From an uncultured Bacteroidales bacterium (GTDB lineage: Bacteria > Bacteroidota > Bacteroidia > Bacteroidales > WCHB1-69): a stretch of 61,357 nt of DNA. Shown piece after piece: positions 45,206 through 54,980 of the stretch. The stretch spans positions 1 through 61,357 of the forward strand of contig ONHS01000020.1 in assembly GCA_900317715.1 (NCBI GenBank), given 5' to 3'. A program made the position numbers and the translations under genes. Every line of letters starts with the position of its first letter. The stretch's first letter is position 1. The notes beneath the pieces are model-generated. The model made no database searches, was not told the DNA's origin, and saw nothing but the letters and a program-made list of their open reading frames with translations.

Positions 45206-47500
45206 CTATGATTTAGGACTAGGGCTTAGGATTTGGGAGTAAAGCGTGATGTATTGTTGGGCGACATGTTCCCAACGGAAGTTACTGAAAATTTCAGTCG
45301 GTAATGTTTCGTAGTTTTCGGGGTGACTTAGCATTTTCTCTAATGCTGATTTTATATCATTGATATTCAACGGATTGACGGATTCTCCGATGTGCTCGGG
45401 GAACATGCCGTCAATGGCTTCGCCGCGACTCCACAGCACGTTCAATCCTTGAGACATCGCTTCTACATAAACCAAACCAAAAGTTTCTGATTTAGAAGGC
45501 ATTGCTAAAATATGGTTGGAACGGTAGAGGTTCTTCATGACCTCCAAATCGGTCACTTTGCCATGGTAGCGGATGCAGTCGGCATGTTTTTCCATAAGAG
45601 CCAGAACGTGGCGCTCGTCATCGCCGCCATTGCCTGCCACATCCAGGTGAATATCAGGGAATTGTGTACGAAGGTCGAGAACAGCTTGGAACAGTCGGGG
45701 CAAATTCTTGTTACGGTTGAAGATGCCCGCATAGAGCAGATGATGCGGATTCGCAGTGTTGTCTATCTGTAAGTTATGGATCCAAAACTCGTTGATACCA
45801 TTCGGCACCACGATCGCCTTCTGAGCCACCTCTTCTCGCATTTTCATTAACGTGGGATGCTTTAGCAGGCGTTGCTGCAAGGCGGGTGCAATAAAGACCA
45901 CTTTCCCGGCAGATTGCAGAACAGCACGGTGCACCCACCACAGATGCGGCATATAGCGCAGGAATGCGTTCACGTCGCAGTTGCGCACTGCCACAACGTA
46001 AGGGATGCCATATTTGCGATGCAATTCCATTGCCACCATGCCATCGCTGAACAAAGTAGTGGCATGACAGCAAGAAATCTGAGTCAAATCTACCTTTTTC
46101 TCGATTTCCTGAACCGTGCGCTCGACTTTATGGAAGAAAAACAGCCGGTGGAGACGTTTCAGGATATGGGCGTAGAGGAACGTGGTGTTTTCTCCGTCAA
46201 AAGTGTTGTTTTCAGGAGTGTTTTTATGTACGGGCGAGAAGACGATCTGCTTTATGCCCGCTTGATCCAATTTATGGTAGAGGTTTGTGTGTACTTTGCT
46301 GTAGTACAAATCGTTACATATGTGCAGCACCGTGTCGGCTTTCTCTGCATCAGGGCGAGGCGTTGGTGCCTCTTCCGGTCGCAACGAGAACCCCAGCAGC
46401 AGGAAAGCGAGCATTTGCACCAAACCAGGACCGTAGGGGAAGTTGGGTTCTGCGAAGCTGATGAGCAATGGAACGCAGCAAACGAACCAACCCACTTGCC
46501 GGATTTGTGATTTTCTCGTTCTGAAAACTTCATATAAAGCACTGATGCCGAAATAGATATAGAATAATATCAGCGGAAGGGAGAAGAAGCTGTAACGTGC
46601 CAAGCGCAACAACGGGTAGTTGTGAATAAACGGAATATTCATCGGATTGCGCAACTCTTCCATGGAATGATGGTGCATGATAATGTCAAGACCTTGCTGG
46701 TTGCGTTCCCAACGGCGGGTGGTCAACGTGTCCAAGCCAGTATCGTTTTTGCCGCCATTCATGAAAGTGTATAACTCATCGCTGATGAATCCGTTATAGA
46801 TGATATAGCCGATCAGTGCCAAAGCCACAATGGTCAGCACCGTCTTCACATTCCACTTGATGTTCCAATCAGCCTCTTTGATGGCGAAAATAATCATAAA
46901 GAGTAGCAGCGCAAAACAATCGGAGCGGGCACGAATCAATACCAAACAGAGCAGTGCAAGGAAGCTGATGACGAATAACGGAGTACGCTCTTTTTTGAGC
47001 TTCATCCCGAAGTAGAAACAAGCGGATGCTCCAATGGCCAGCATAGCGCCCAACTGATTTTTCCCTTCATCAAACATGTAATGTTCAGGCACATACAGCC
47101 CACCAGCATAATAAAAACTGTTGCAAATCGAGACTGCAATCAGCAAAACCGTGTAATAATAGCTGACATTGAGCCAGTCGCGCTCCTCCCACTTCAGCCC
47201 TGCACCGATGCATAGTGTGAGCAATGCCGTCACTAGCTGAGAGATGTCACTCACTTGTACGGGTATCAATATGAAAAACAGCAACATACAGGCGATCGTC
47301 ACCAGCATCAGTCGCACGAAACGTATGGAGAGCACCCGAGTCAAGGAGAAGGTCAGCACAAAAGCCGTCGCCGTCATCGCCATGATAACATATCGCATGA
47401 TATAGTAGATGGGAGTCAGGTATATCCACGGCAGAAACATCACCGTGGAGAGGCACAGTACCGTGATTACCAGTGTTTTAGCTATTTTCTGTTTGTCCAT
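45206..47500 (-). CDS. O-antigen polymerase-like domain fused to GT4 glycosyltransferase
   Basis: A 764-residue fusion. Residues 10-380 hold about eleven hydrophobic helices, with a periplasmic loop around TTRRWERNQQGLDI and the HNYPLL stretch that resemble Wzy/O-antigen ligase proteins. Residues 395-755 are a GT4 enzyme (LLYAGIFNRNKNLPRL, then SKSETFGLVYVEAMSQG with EX7E). The natural idea is a polymerase or ligase at the outer face of the inner membrane tethered to a cytoplasmic transferase. The final ten residues or so (SQILSPSPKS) are encoded by a heptamer tract. It follows Wzx and the ATP-grasp gene. Confidence 0.78.
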   Translation of the reverse strand: MDKQKIAKTLVITVLCLSTVMFLPWIYLTPIYYIMRYVIMAMTATAFVLTFSLTRVLSIRFVRLMLVTIACMLLFFILIPVQVSDISQLVTALLTLCIGAGLKWEERDWLNVSYYYTVLLIAVSICNSFYYAGGLYVPEHYMFDEGKNQLGAMLAIGASACFYFGMKLKKERTPLFVISFLALLCLVLIRARSDCFALLLFMIIFAIKEADWNIKWNVKTVLTIVALALIGYIIYNGFISDELYTFMNGGKNDTGLDTLTTRRWERNQQGLDIIMHHHSMEELRNPMNIPFIHNYPLLRLARYSFFSLPLILFYIYFGISALYEVFRTRKSQIRQVGWFVCCVPLLISFAEPNFPYGPGLVQMLAFLLLGFSLRPEEAPTPRPDAEKADTVLHICNDLYYSKVHTNLYHKLDQAGIKQIVFSPVHKNTPENNTFDGENTTFLYAHILKRLHRLFFFHKVERTVQEIEKKVDLTQISCCHATTLFSDGMVAMELHRKYGIPYVVAVRNCDVNAFLRYMPHLWWVHRAVLQSAGKVVFIAPALQQRLLKHPTLMKMREEVAQKAIVVPNGINEFWIHNLQIDNTANPHHLLYAGIFNRNKNLPRLFQAVLDLRTQFPDIHLDVAGNGGDDERHVLALMEKHADCIRYHGKVTDLEVMKNLYRSNHILAMPSKSETFGLVYVEAMSQGLNVLWSRGEAIDGMFPEHIGESVNPLNINDIKSALEKMLSHPENYETLPTEIFSNFRWEHVAQQYITLYSQILSPSPKS
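45210..45244. repeat. Heptamer tract inside the 3' end of the polymerase-GT4 gene
   Basis: Five 7-bp units on the plus strand: GATTTAG, GACTAGG, GCTTAGG, ATTTGGG, AGTAAAG. The tract is coding and gives the last ten residues or so of the fusion protein; the stop follows at once. Confidence 0.7.
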
Positions 47501-47511
47501 TGATGTTGGAA

Positions 47512-47630
47512 AGGGTTAAAGTTTAGAGTTTAGGGGTTATAGTTTAAGGGAATAGTGAATAAGGAGTAGGGAATAGGTTTATAGTCTAAGTTATTTGTCT
47601 AAGTCTAAGTCTAAGTTACTTGTCTAAGTC
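47512..47630. repeat. Mixed tandem tract between TupA-like gene and polymerase fusion
   Basis: From 47512 the plus strand has heptamers AGGGTTA, AAGTTTA, GAGTTTA, GGGGTTA, TAGTTTA, then GTGAATA, AGGAGTA, GGGAATA with two 8-bp steps, up to 47583. From 47584 to 47630 it changes to copies of TCTAAG and TTATTTG-like units. The second part includes the stop and the last codons of the ATP-grasp gene. Confidence 0.85.
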
Positions 47631-48515
47631 AATCCCCGGGAGTTTCACCATACTGCCGAAGAGCAGGTCGCTTTCGGGGAGGCGGCCGTAGTCGAAGCCG
47701 CCGCTGGGGGAGAAGGTTAGTTCGCCGAAATAGGCCTTGCCGTGTTCCAAATAGAAGTCGGCACGCACGAACGGGAACGGTTTGGAAAGCGTTTCGGCGT
47801 ATTCGAACAACTGGTCCATACCGTCAGGTTTCGGAATCGTGAACCCTTCGGGAGCCGATTTCCCTTGGCGGTTAAGACGTTGCAGCTGCCAATCTCGGTC
47901 GAAGAAGTAGAACGACGGTTTTTGTCCTTCTTCGCGCCCGATGCAGCATAGCACATATTTTGCAACCCCGTTGAAACAGTAGAATTTGTAATCTACCGGT
48001 GAGTTACCGCGTTCGGGCTCGATGAACTTCTCGCAAATCAACACCTTTTCGTCAATGTCATATTGCGGTTCTGCGGCCAACAGATGAAATTTGATCTTCC
48101 CGAAACGTTTCAGGTCACGCATGGCCGCTGCTGTGTCCAGCTTCGCCTTGTCCGTGCAGACCACATTGCCGCCGTTTCCGAAGTTCCATTTCAACACAAA
48201 CTTGTTCGGCAGTTCGTCCCAATTGATCTCTTCAGGTCTATGGTAAGTGGCAATAACTTCTGTTAGAATGTTCTCTAATCCGTTTTCTTTCACATAGTTG
48301 CGCACTTGCCATTTGTCGGCGCACTGCTTCACCAAGGCATTGTCCTTGTAATAATGCATCTTCATCCATTGAATCTTTTCATCCAATGTCTGCGGATTAT
48401 CCAGATTCGGTTTGCAGTGATGGCACAGCCGAAACAGAAGGTTAATCGTCCATTTCGGCGAAATTGTGGTCATCAAATAACGAAACCATATATTGGGGGT
48501 AGAACGTAAATCCAT
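47616..48515 (-). CDS. TupA-like ATP-grasp protein
   Basis: A protein of 299 residues. The TLDEKIQWMKMHYY, CADKWQVRNYV, FVLKWNFGNGGNVVC and DYKFYCFNG segments match the TupA-like ATP-grasp family found in glycan clusters. TupA itself makes teichuronopeptide, so these proteins probably add an amino acid or a related group to a sugar with use of ATP. I chose ATG 48515 over 48554, which would overlap the Wzx end. The C-terminal GIDLDK is encoded by the tandem tract. Confidence 0.82.
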   Translation of the reverse strand: MDLRSTPNIWFRYLMTTISPKWTINLLFRLCHHCKPNLDNPQTLDEKIQWMKMHYYKDNALVKQCADKWQVRNYVKENGLENILTEVIATYHRPEEINWDELPNKFVLKWNFGNGGNVVCTDKAKLDTAAAMRDLKRFGKIKFHLLAAEPQYDIDEKVLICEKFIEPERGNSPVDYKFYCFNGVAKYVLCCIGREEGQKPSFYFFDRDWQLQRLNRQGKSAPEGFTIPKPDGMDQLFEYAETLSKPFPFVRADFYLEHGKAYFGELTFSPSGGFDYGRLPESDLLFGSMVKLPGIDLDK

Positions 48516-48517
48516 AA

Positions 48518-49972
48518 CTATTTTTTTCGGTGAATAATGTTGGTGAGGGTGCAAAAATAGGTATCTAATTCTTCCATTTTCAATATTTTAGCAATGAGAA
48601 TATAGAGACTGAGGTAAATTGCGATTTGAATCAGCATGATGAGGACGGGATGGAAGGAGAACAGCAGACCAACCCCGTAGGTGAGGGCTCCGGTGAACGC
48701 CGCGATCAGCAAACAGACTCCAATGTCGCCTAACTGTCTGAAAAAGCCGTAGTTGATGAGCTTTTTGTTGACGAAAGAATTGATTATGAAGCTGATATAA
48801 GCAACGCTTGCTACCGCCCAAAGCAGTCCGTAAATACCGAACTTCATGCCGAATATTATCAATGCAATGCCCATCAATCGTTCACTGATTTGAATGACGA
48901 AGTAAATTTTTCCTTTGCCTAACGATTTGATTACGTTCATGTTAAGGGTGTTTACGGTGTAAATCAATCCGGAAATGCAGAGGATTTGGAAGTAGGGTGC
49001 GGAAGGCTCCCATTTGCTGCCATAGAGCAGATAAATGAGCGGATGTGCGATAATCATGAGCAGAATCATCATCGGGAAATTGAGAAAGGAGAGGGCTTTG
49101 GTGCTTTTACGCACTCCTGCCAGCAGCCGTTCCCGGTCGTCTTGAAGAGACGCGAACGCAGGAAATGTGACATCGTTGACAATCTGGGACAGTCCCATTA
49201 CCGGGATTTCCTCCAACTTCTTGGCTTGCGAAAAGTATCCTAAATCGCCGGCAGAGCATCGTTTACCGATAATCAAACCTTGCACGTTGGTGTATAAAGT
49301 TTCCGCCAGCGAGGAAAGGAGTATTAATCCGCCGAAACTGAAAAGTGTTTTGAGGGAGGTGAAACTGAACTCCCACGCGGGTCGCCAAGAACTCATCTTC
49401 CACAACAGCAACACATTCACAACCGATGCGATGATAGCGGAAGCCACCAAACTCCATGGTCCGAAACCCTTCAATGCCAATGGGATGGCGACGAGGGTGC
49501 CCGCCAAAGCCGCAGCCAAATTCCGAATGGATAAAGCTTTGAAATTCATCTGCTTCTGCAATTGTGTGTATTGCACATAAGAGAAAGATTGGATGATAAG
49601 CACCACACTTTGCACCCTCAACAGCGGTTTCACCAAGGGGAGTGCATAATAGTCGGCGATAAACGGGGCGGAAACAAATATAATCAGGTAGAAAAGTGCG
49701 GCCACCGACAGATTCCAGTAAAAAACGGTCGAGTAATCGATGTGTTCGGGGTTTTTCTTTTGGACGAGGGCGCTGCCTAATCCGCCTTGTATGAAGGAGC
49801 TGGAGACCGCGAGAAAGATGGCCAGCATGGCGATGGCGCCGAAATCCTCGGGCATGAGGAGACGGGCGAGCACAAGGTTGGTGATGAAGTTGATGGTCAA
49901 CGTCCCCACCTTCCCAATGGCACCCCACATCATGCCAAAGACCGTTTTCTCTTTCAGGTCACCTTTTTCCAT
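48518..49972 (-). CDS. Polysaccharide flippase (Wzx, MOP superfamily)
   Basis: A 484-residue inner-membrane protein with about fourteen hydrophobic helices. The N-terminal VFGMMWGAIGKVGTLTINFI and RLLMPEDFGAIAMLAIF segments are typical of WzxC-like lipopolysaccharide flippases. It moves lipid-linked oligosaccharide units to the periplasmic side. With the polymerase fusion, the ATP-grasp protein and the GT2 gene it makes a four-gene assembly unit on the minus strand. Confidence 0.9.
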   Translation of the reverse strand: MEKGDLKEKTVFGMMWGAIGKVGTLTINFITNLVLARLLMPEDFGAIAMLAIFLAVSSSFIQGGLGSALVQKKNPEHIDYSTVFYWNLSVAALFYLIIFVSAPFIADYYALPLVKPLLRVQSVVLIIQSFSYVQYTQLQKQMNFKALSIRNLAAALAGTLVAIPLALKGFGPWSLVASAIIASVVNVLLLWKMSSWRPAWEFSFTSLKTLFSFGGLILLSSLAETLYTNVQGLIIGKRCSAGDLGYFSQAKKLEEIPVMGLSQIVNDVTFPAFASLQDDRERLLAGVRKSTKALSFLNFPMMILLMIIAHPLIYLLYGSKWEPSAPYFQILCISGLIYTVNTLNMNVIKSLGKGKIYFVIQISERLMGIALIIFGMKFGIYGLLWAVASVAYISFIINSFVNKKLINYGFFRQLGDIGVCLLIAAFTGALTYGVGLLFSFHPVLIMLIQIAIYLSLYILIAKILKMEELDTYFCTLTNIIHRKK

Positions 49973-49991
49973 GCGATTTTTACTCTATTGG

Positions 49992-51200
49992 TTATTTTTC
50001 AAGGGAAAACGGCTTCAAATATGCGAATCTTTGGGTCAGCTGACCCTTATCTAAAATCGTGGATCTTTCAATAATATCGGAGTGCTGCCCATTCAACATC
50101 GGGTTGAAAACATGCTGAATCAGGGTCTCCCCGAAATAGACGCTCGTCTCTTTCGGCAGCGCGTTAGGGCAGGTGTCCACGGCCATCACCGTGATATTGC
50201 GGTCGGAGGAGAATGCCGGTTCTTCTTCGGCGGTCAAGGGATTGTAATCGTAGTAAGGGTTGTCGTGGGTGGAAGAACGCAGCGTGGACTGAATGCTGCC
50301 TTGGATGTCACAGGTGATATCCCCGATCATTCGGATTTTCAATTCCGGATCTTGCAAGTCCGTCTGGTTAAGATACACGGGGGCATTGGGAGCCCAAAAA
50401 TGTGCGGAAATCAGAATGTCGGCTCGGCGCCCGAAGCGCATAAAGTCGCTGCGATAAGCCGTAGGGTCGTTCATAAAATCATCCCATTGGAAGTCTCTTT
50501 CGTCGCGGCGCACCACCAAACGGTCCGCATTGGCAGCAAAGAAGGAAAGTCGTTTCACGGGCGTGTCCGAAAGGAATTGTTCCTCGGTAAGACGCTCAGC
50601 ACCCATCTTTTCCAGTAGCTGTTGCGCACCTTGCGACACCCGCCCGTTACCCGTAACCAGCACCTTCACTGCCGGCAATTGCACCGCCTGCAATGATTGC
50701 TGCAGGAGCTCCATCGTGAAATTCCGGTCGGGTTTGGGCAACTCATACAGATGATGGCGGAGTCCATAGCCACGCAGCGTGTAGTACGTACCCACAAAAC
50801 CGGCCCACCATCCAAAAGCACAAACCCGCAGGTTCTGGTCGTCCACCAAATATTCGTAATCGGAAAACGTAATACGCTTGCTCATAAGGGATTGCATGAG
50901 CGGACGATTGGCATTCTGCATTTTGGCGAAATGCCCGAAAAAGAAATAATGCTTGTCAGGAAGGAGTGTATCAATGTTCACCTCCTTGATACCGAACAAA
51001 ACATCACAACCAGACACGTCATCCGACACACGAATGCCCGCCTTTCGATAGTCGTCGTCTGTAAAAGCGCGGGTGTCACTCGACTGTACTACAAAACCAT
51101 GCTCTGGGAACCTTTTCTGCAAGGCAGCCAATTGGTTGGGTGACAGTGCAACACGACTATCCACAGGATTTTTCGTCTCTCTGAGCAGTCCGATAATCAT
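49992..51200 (-). CDS. Saccharopine/alanine dehydrogenase-like oxidoreductase
   Basis: A 402-residue protein with the AlaDH/PNT N-terminal domain (IGLLRETKNPVDSRVALSPNQ) and a central NAD-binding part (VLVTGNGRVSQGAQQLL). This arrangement is that of lysine-forming saccharopine dehydrogenase and its bacterial relatives. The actual substrate is not clear. A -7 box is at 51240-51247. Confidence 0.75.
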   Translation of the reverse strand: MIIGLLRETKNPVDSRVALSPNQLAALQKRFPEHGFVVQSSDTRAFTDDDYRKAGIRVSDDVSGCDVLFGIKEVNIDTLLPDKHYFFFGHFAKMQNANRPLMQSLMSKRITFSDYEYLVDDQNLRVCAFGWWAGFVGTYYTLRGYGLRHHLYELPKPDRNFTMELLQQSLQAVQLPAVKVLVTGNGRVSQGAQQLLEKMGAERLTEEQFLSDTPVKRLSFFAANADRLVVRRDERDFQWDDFMNDPTAYRSDFMRFGRRADILISAHFWAPNAPVYLNQTDLQDPELKIRMIGDITCDIQGSIQSTLRSSTHDNPYYDYNPLTAEEEPAFSSDRNITVMAVDTCPNALPKETSVYFGETLIQHVFNPMLNGQHSDIIERSTILDKGQLTQRFAYLKPFSLEK

Positions 51201-51239
51201 CTCAATTTGTATAAATTATCCCTTGTTTAATACACGGGG

Positions 51240-51247
51240 CAAAAATA
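51240..51247 (-). promoter_or_regulatory. -7 box for saccharopine dehydrogenase-like gene
   Basis: TATTTTTG on the minus strand, 39 nt before the start at 51200. Confidence 0.55.
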
Positions 51248-51338
51248 CAAAAAAAAGTGATTTTATGTTGCGGATGTTGACGAATTCAGATACTATTTTC
51301 TGAGTTCTTACGTTATACCATGTTTTGAAATTAAATTG

Positions 51339-51346
51339 TATTTTTG
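51339..51346 (+). promoter_or_regulatory. -7 box for PASTA protein
   Basis: TATTTTTG, 37 nt before ATG 51384. It overlaps the longer frame beginning at 51336, which supports the later start. Confidence 0.6.
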
Positions 51347-51383
51347 CAACTTTAAATATTTTAGCGAAAAGAGATTAAAACTC

Positions 51384-51989
51384 ATGGGTAAAACGACATC
51401 TATAAAAGGAAAACTGAGTCCTGGTGGAGTGGGGTTTAACATCCTGATGGCCATCGCTGTGACGATTGTTATTTTCATCCTTACTATACTGTTTCTCAGA
51501 CTGTTCACTCGTCATGGGCGGGAGATTGAGATGCCTTCCTACCATGGACAATTGGCGGAGGAACTCACCCAGAACGGCAGTAAAGAGGGCTTCATCTTCG
51601 TGGTCAATGACGAACTGTATGAAAACGGTGCGACACCGGGTACGGTTCTGAAACAGAATCCCCTTCCTGGCGAAAAGGTGAAACGCGGACGAAAAGTTTA
51701 TCTGACCGTTGCTGCTTCTGAACCGCCGACCATCAACATGTTGGAACTGCGCGACCTCTCTTTACGCCAAGCGGAAATCATGATTGAGTCGCAAGGACTA
51801 GTGTTGGAACGTACTATTCAAAAGCCCAGCCCATACGAGAATGTTGTGCTTGAGGTGCTTTATCGCGGACATTCCATCGCTGCCGGAACCCCCATCAAAC
51901 AAGGCGAAAAAATCACATTGGTGGTGGGTAAAGATGTCGGGGATTTACCTGACAGTGCACAAACTCAAACTTCAGAAAACCCACTATAA
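51384..51989 (+). CDS. PASTA-domain membrane protein
   Basis: A protein of about 201 residues: a short cytoplasmic start, one transmembrane helix (about residues 17-40, NILMAIAVTIVIFILTILFL) and periplasmic PASTA repeats (for example ATPGTVLKQNPLPGEKVKRG, LSLRQAEIMIESQGL, AAGTPIKQGEKITLVVG). PASTA domains often bind cell-wall fragments. There is no kinase domain, so it is not a PknB-type sensor. It lies 24 nt before a T9SS-exported protein. Confidence 0.85.
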   Translation: MGKTTSIKGKLSPGGVGFNILMAIAVTIVIFILTILFLRLFTRHGREIEMPSYHGQLAEELTQNGSKEGFIFVVNDELYENGATPGTVLKQNPLPGEKVKRGRKVYLTVAASEPPTINMLELRDLSLRQAEIMIESQGLVLERTIQKPSPYENVVLEVLYRGHSIAAGTPIKQGEKITLVVGKDVGDLPDSAQTQTSENPL

Positions 51990-52013
51990 CCATTATAAAC
52001 AGAGCGTAACTAT

Positions 52014-54146
52014 ATGAATTTCAAGAAAAAAATCAACATTTTATTCCTGTTTTTGATTCCATTTGTTGGAAATGCGCAGGAGTTTTTAACCGGGGTGGTG
52101 CAAAATACCGCCATCGTCAAAGAAGCGAAAAAAGGTTTGCCTACGCGCACGTCCGGGGAAGCTGTGAAACTCCCATTCTTGGATGATTTCTCTAACTACA
52201 CAGGCTACCCGAAGTCGGAATTATGGTTGGATAATCAAGGTTTTGTCAATACTGGATTCGCCATTTTGCCTCCCACTATCGGGGTGGTGACGTTGGATGC
52301 GCTGAACGAGTATGGACAAATCTATCCGCATGCTTCCCGCGCCACTTTTCCTGCTGACACCCTGACTTCCAACCAGATACGTTTGGATACCAACTTCCGG
52401 ACGAACCGCCCGATGCAGGTGAGTGATTCCTTGTATATGAGTTTCTATTATCAGCCGGCAGGCGGTAGCAGAAACTATCCGGCAGGCGGTTGGGAAATCG
52501 TCGGGGACGCACCGGAATCCTTTGATAAACTGGTACTTGAATTTGGCTATGGCACGGGTAACATCGTTTTTGCCGGTTTTGTTTTTGCCGAATATGTTAT
52601 CCCAGAAGGGGAATATTATTCGGTTGGTGACACTATTGCAAATCCCTATATACCAGGTACTTACTATGTGTTTAATAATGATGCCTATTCTGGCGAAGTC
52701 ATCCTGATGCCATATGATTCTATTTTCGAGGAAGAATATGTCTGGAATGAAGTATGGTCGTCAAATGGTTGTCAATTAGGTGATTGGCTGGAAGAAAATC
52801 CACTAGAGTACTTCAAACAAGTGCTGATTCCTATCCAGGATGACCAGTATTATCGCAACAATTTCCAGTTCCGTTTCCGCAATTTCGCCAGCTTGGATTT
52901 GGATCCGTGGAGTATGAACAATATTGTGGGTTGGTCCAGCAACTGCGACCAATGGAACATCGACTATGTCCGTATCGATGTGGGACGCAGTATCAACGAC
53001 AGATATCCCAGTGATGTGGCATACGTAACACCCTCTATGTCAACACTGACGGAGTATCAGGCGATGCCGTGGAAGCAGTACCGCCCGTCGGATATGATTA
53101 CGCAATTTCATAACGATTTGAGCAATCTGTCCAGTTCTACCAAAAACACTTTTTACACCTATCGCATTGAGAACAAGGATCATCAAGCCATCTATGTGAA
53201 TCCTTTGAACAACGAAAACGCAGAGCCCTATTATCCTAATGGATTGCATAATAAGGAGCACCATGTGTCCCCAAGTTTGGATATGACGTATGAATATGAT
53301 GGAGCCGACAGCGCCGTTTTCTACATCACGCATGTTTTCGGCATGGTGGGTTCCAATGATGATTGCAAGTTGAACGACACCTCCCGATTTGTACAGAAAT
53401 TCTACAACTATTACGCGTATGACGACGGTACCGCAGAAGCTGGATATTGTCTGCTCTCTACGATGCCGAATCCTCAGGCTTCTCTTGCTGTGAAGTTTAC
53501 ATTGGCAGAACCTGATACGCTGCGGGCCGTGCGCATGTGGTTTAACCATACGCTTAACGACGAGAATGTGGAACCCTTCACCCTGACGGTTTGGGAGGAT
53601 AACAATGGTTATCCTGGCGAAGTGTTGTATGAACTGTCTTCGCAATTGCCTGAATTTGCAGAAAATTACTTGGATTTCGTAACCTATTATTTGGAAGAAC
53701 CTTTGGCTTTGTCTGGCACTTTCTATGTAGGTTTCCAACAGGATCACAGTGTGCAGCTGAACATCGGTTTTGACCAGAATTGCGATGCACGTGGCAAGTT
53801 CTTCTATCGCACTGCCGCCAATTGGGTGGAATCATTCTACAAAGGCGCTCCCATGATTCGTCCTGTGGTGGGCAAAACCTTCGACCACTCAGGTGTGACA
53901 CCTCACGAACAAACGGCAGATATCAAAATGTATCCTAACCCCACTTCGGGTGTTATTTATATTCAAACCAATGATTATCAAGAAGATATTGACTATAGAA
54001 TCCTGAATGTTTATGGACAATGTTTGGAGACCGGCAGATTGAATTCTTCAGAACTCTCTTTGTCGAGATTCGCAAACGGAGTCTATTTCGTGCAATTATC
54101 TTCTAAAAACAGACCCATTATTACTGAAAAAATCATCAAAAAATAA
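52014..54146 (+). CDS. Secreted protein with type A T9SS sorting domain
   Basis: A 710-residue exported protein with a signal peptide (ending VGNAQ). The C-terminal 75 residues or so have the type A (Por secretion tail) signal: MYPNPTSGVIYIQ, then YRILNVYGQCLETG and FANGVYFVQLSS, ending IIKK. The body contains beta-rich regions (PFLDDFSNYTGYP, WSSNCDQWNIDYVRID) without a family I know. It is probably moved across the outer membrane and placed on the surface or released. Confidence 0.85.
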   Translation: MNFKKKINILFLFLIPFVGNAQEFLTGVVQNTAIVKEAKKGLPTRTSGEAVKLPFLDDFSNYTGYPKSELWLDNQGFVNTGFAILPPTIGVVTLDALNEYGQIYPHASRATFPADTLTSNQIRLDTNFRTNRPMQVSDSLYMSFYYQPAGGSRNYPAGGWEIVGDAPESFDKLVLEFGYGTGNIVFAGFVFAEYVIPEGEYYSVGDTIANPYIPGTYYVFNNDAYSGEVILMPYDSIFEEEYVWNEVWSSNGCQLGDWLEENPLEYFKQVLIPIQDDQYYRNNFQFRFRNFASLDLDPWSMNNIVGWSSNCDQWNIDYVRIDVGRSINDRYPSDVAYVTPSMSTLTEYQAMPWKQYRPSDMITQFHNDLSNLSSSTKNTFYTYRIENKDHQAIYVNPLNNENAEPYYPNGLHNKEHHVSPSLDMTYEYDGADSAVFYITHVFGMVGSNDDCKLNDTSRFVQKFYNYYAYDDGTAEAGYCLLSTMPNPQASLAVKFTLAEPDTLRAVRMWFNHTLNDENVEPFTLTVWEDNNGYPGEVLYELSSQLPEFAENYLDFVTYYLEEPLALSGTFYVGFQQDHSVQLNIGFDQNCDARGKFFYRTAANWVESFYKGAPMIRPVVGKTFDHSGVTPHEQTADIKMYPNPTSGVIYIQTNDYQEDIDYRILNVYGQCLETGRLNSSELSLSRFANGVYFVQLSSKNRPIITEKIIKK

Positions 54147-54149
54147 ATT

Positions 54150-54974
54150 ATGAAGTTCAATTTAAGCAGACCTTTGGTCTTTTTTGACCTGGAAACAACC
54201 GGCTTGAATGTCGGAAAAGATAAAATTGTGGAAATTTCCATGTTGAAAGTTATGCCTGACGGCGAGGAAATCAGCCGCACGGAGCTGATCAATCCTGGGA
54301 TTCCGATTCCTGAGGAGTGCTCTGCCATCCATGGAATCACGGATGAGGATGTGTGCGACAAACCCACCTTCAACGAAATCGCCGACGACCTGTTGGCTTT
54401 CATCGGGGATGCGGATTTGGCTGGTTTCAATTCCAACAAGTTTGATGTACCCTTGCTGGTGGAAGAGTTCCTTCGTAGTGGTCGCCGCTTCGACCTGAGA
54501 AACCGCTATCTGATTGATGTTCAGAATATTTTCCACAAAATGGAACCGCGTAATCTGGTGGCCGCCTACAAATTCTACTGCAATGGCGACTTGACCAACG
54601 CGCACCAAGCTTCTGCTGACACCCGCGCCACTTACGAGGTGTTGAAAGCACAATTAGAGCGTTATGACGGCGTGGAATACACCGACCGTCACACGAAACG
54701 CACGTATGTGCCTGTACAAAACGACGTGAAGGCCCTGAGCGCGTTCACCACCGAGCGCCCGACCGTTGACTTAGCCGGACATATCGTTATGGATGACCAG
54801 CAACGCCCCGTCTTCAACTTCGGTAAGCACAAATCAAAACCCGTCAGTGAGGTGTTCAAAGTGGAACCCGCCTACTATGACTGGATGATGAAAGCTGACT
54901 TCCCTCTTTATACGAAGGAAGTCATTACTCAAATTTATCACGAAGTCTCCTTGGAGAAGAAGTTTGCCAAATAG
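54150..54974 (+). CDS. DnaQ-like 3'-5' exonuclease
   Basis: A 274-residue protein. The first 180 residues or so are a DEDDh exonuclease: FFDLETTGL (motif I), AGFNSNKFDVPLL (motif II), and HQASADTRA (motif III). It resembles the DNA polymerase III epsilon subunit. The C-terminal part (FNFGKHKSKPVSEV, then YYDWMM) is a short domain seen in some stand-alone exonucleases of Bacteroidota. It follows the T9SS protein by 3 nt. Confidence 0.85.
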   Translation: MKFNLSRPLVFFDLETTGLNVGKDKIVEISMLKVMPDGEEISRTELINPGIPIPEECSAIHGITDEDVCDKPTFNEIADDLLAFIGDADLAGFNSNKFDVPLLVEEFLRSGRRFDLRNRYLIDVQNIFHKMEPRNLVAAYKFYCNGDLTNAHQASADTRATYEVLKAQLERYDGVEYTDRHTKRTYVPVQNDVKALSAFTTERPTVDLAGHIVMDDQQRPVFNFGKHKSKPVSEVFKVEPAYYDWMMKADFPLYTKEVITQIYHEVSLEKKFAK

Positions 54975-54980
54975 GGTCCG

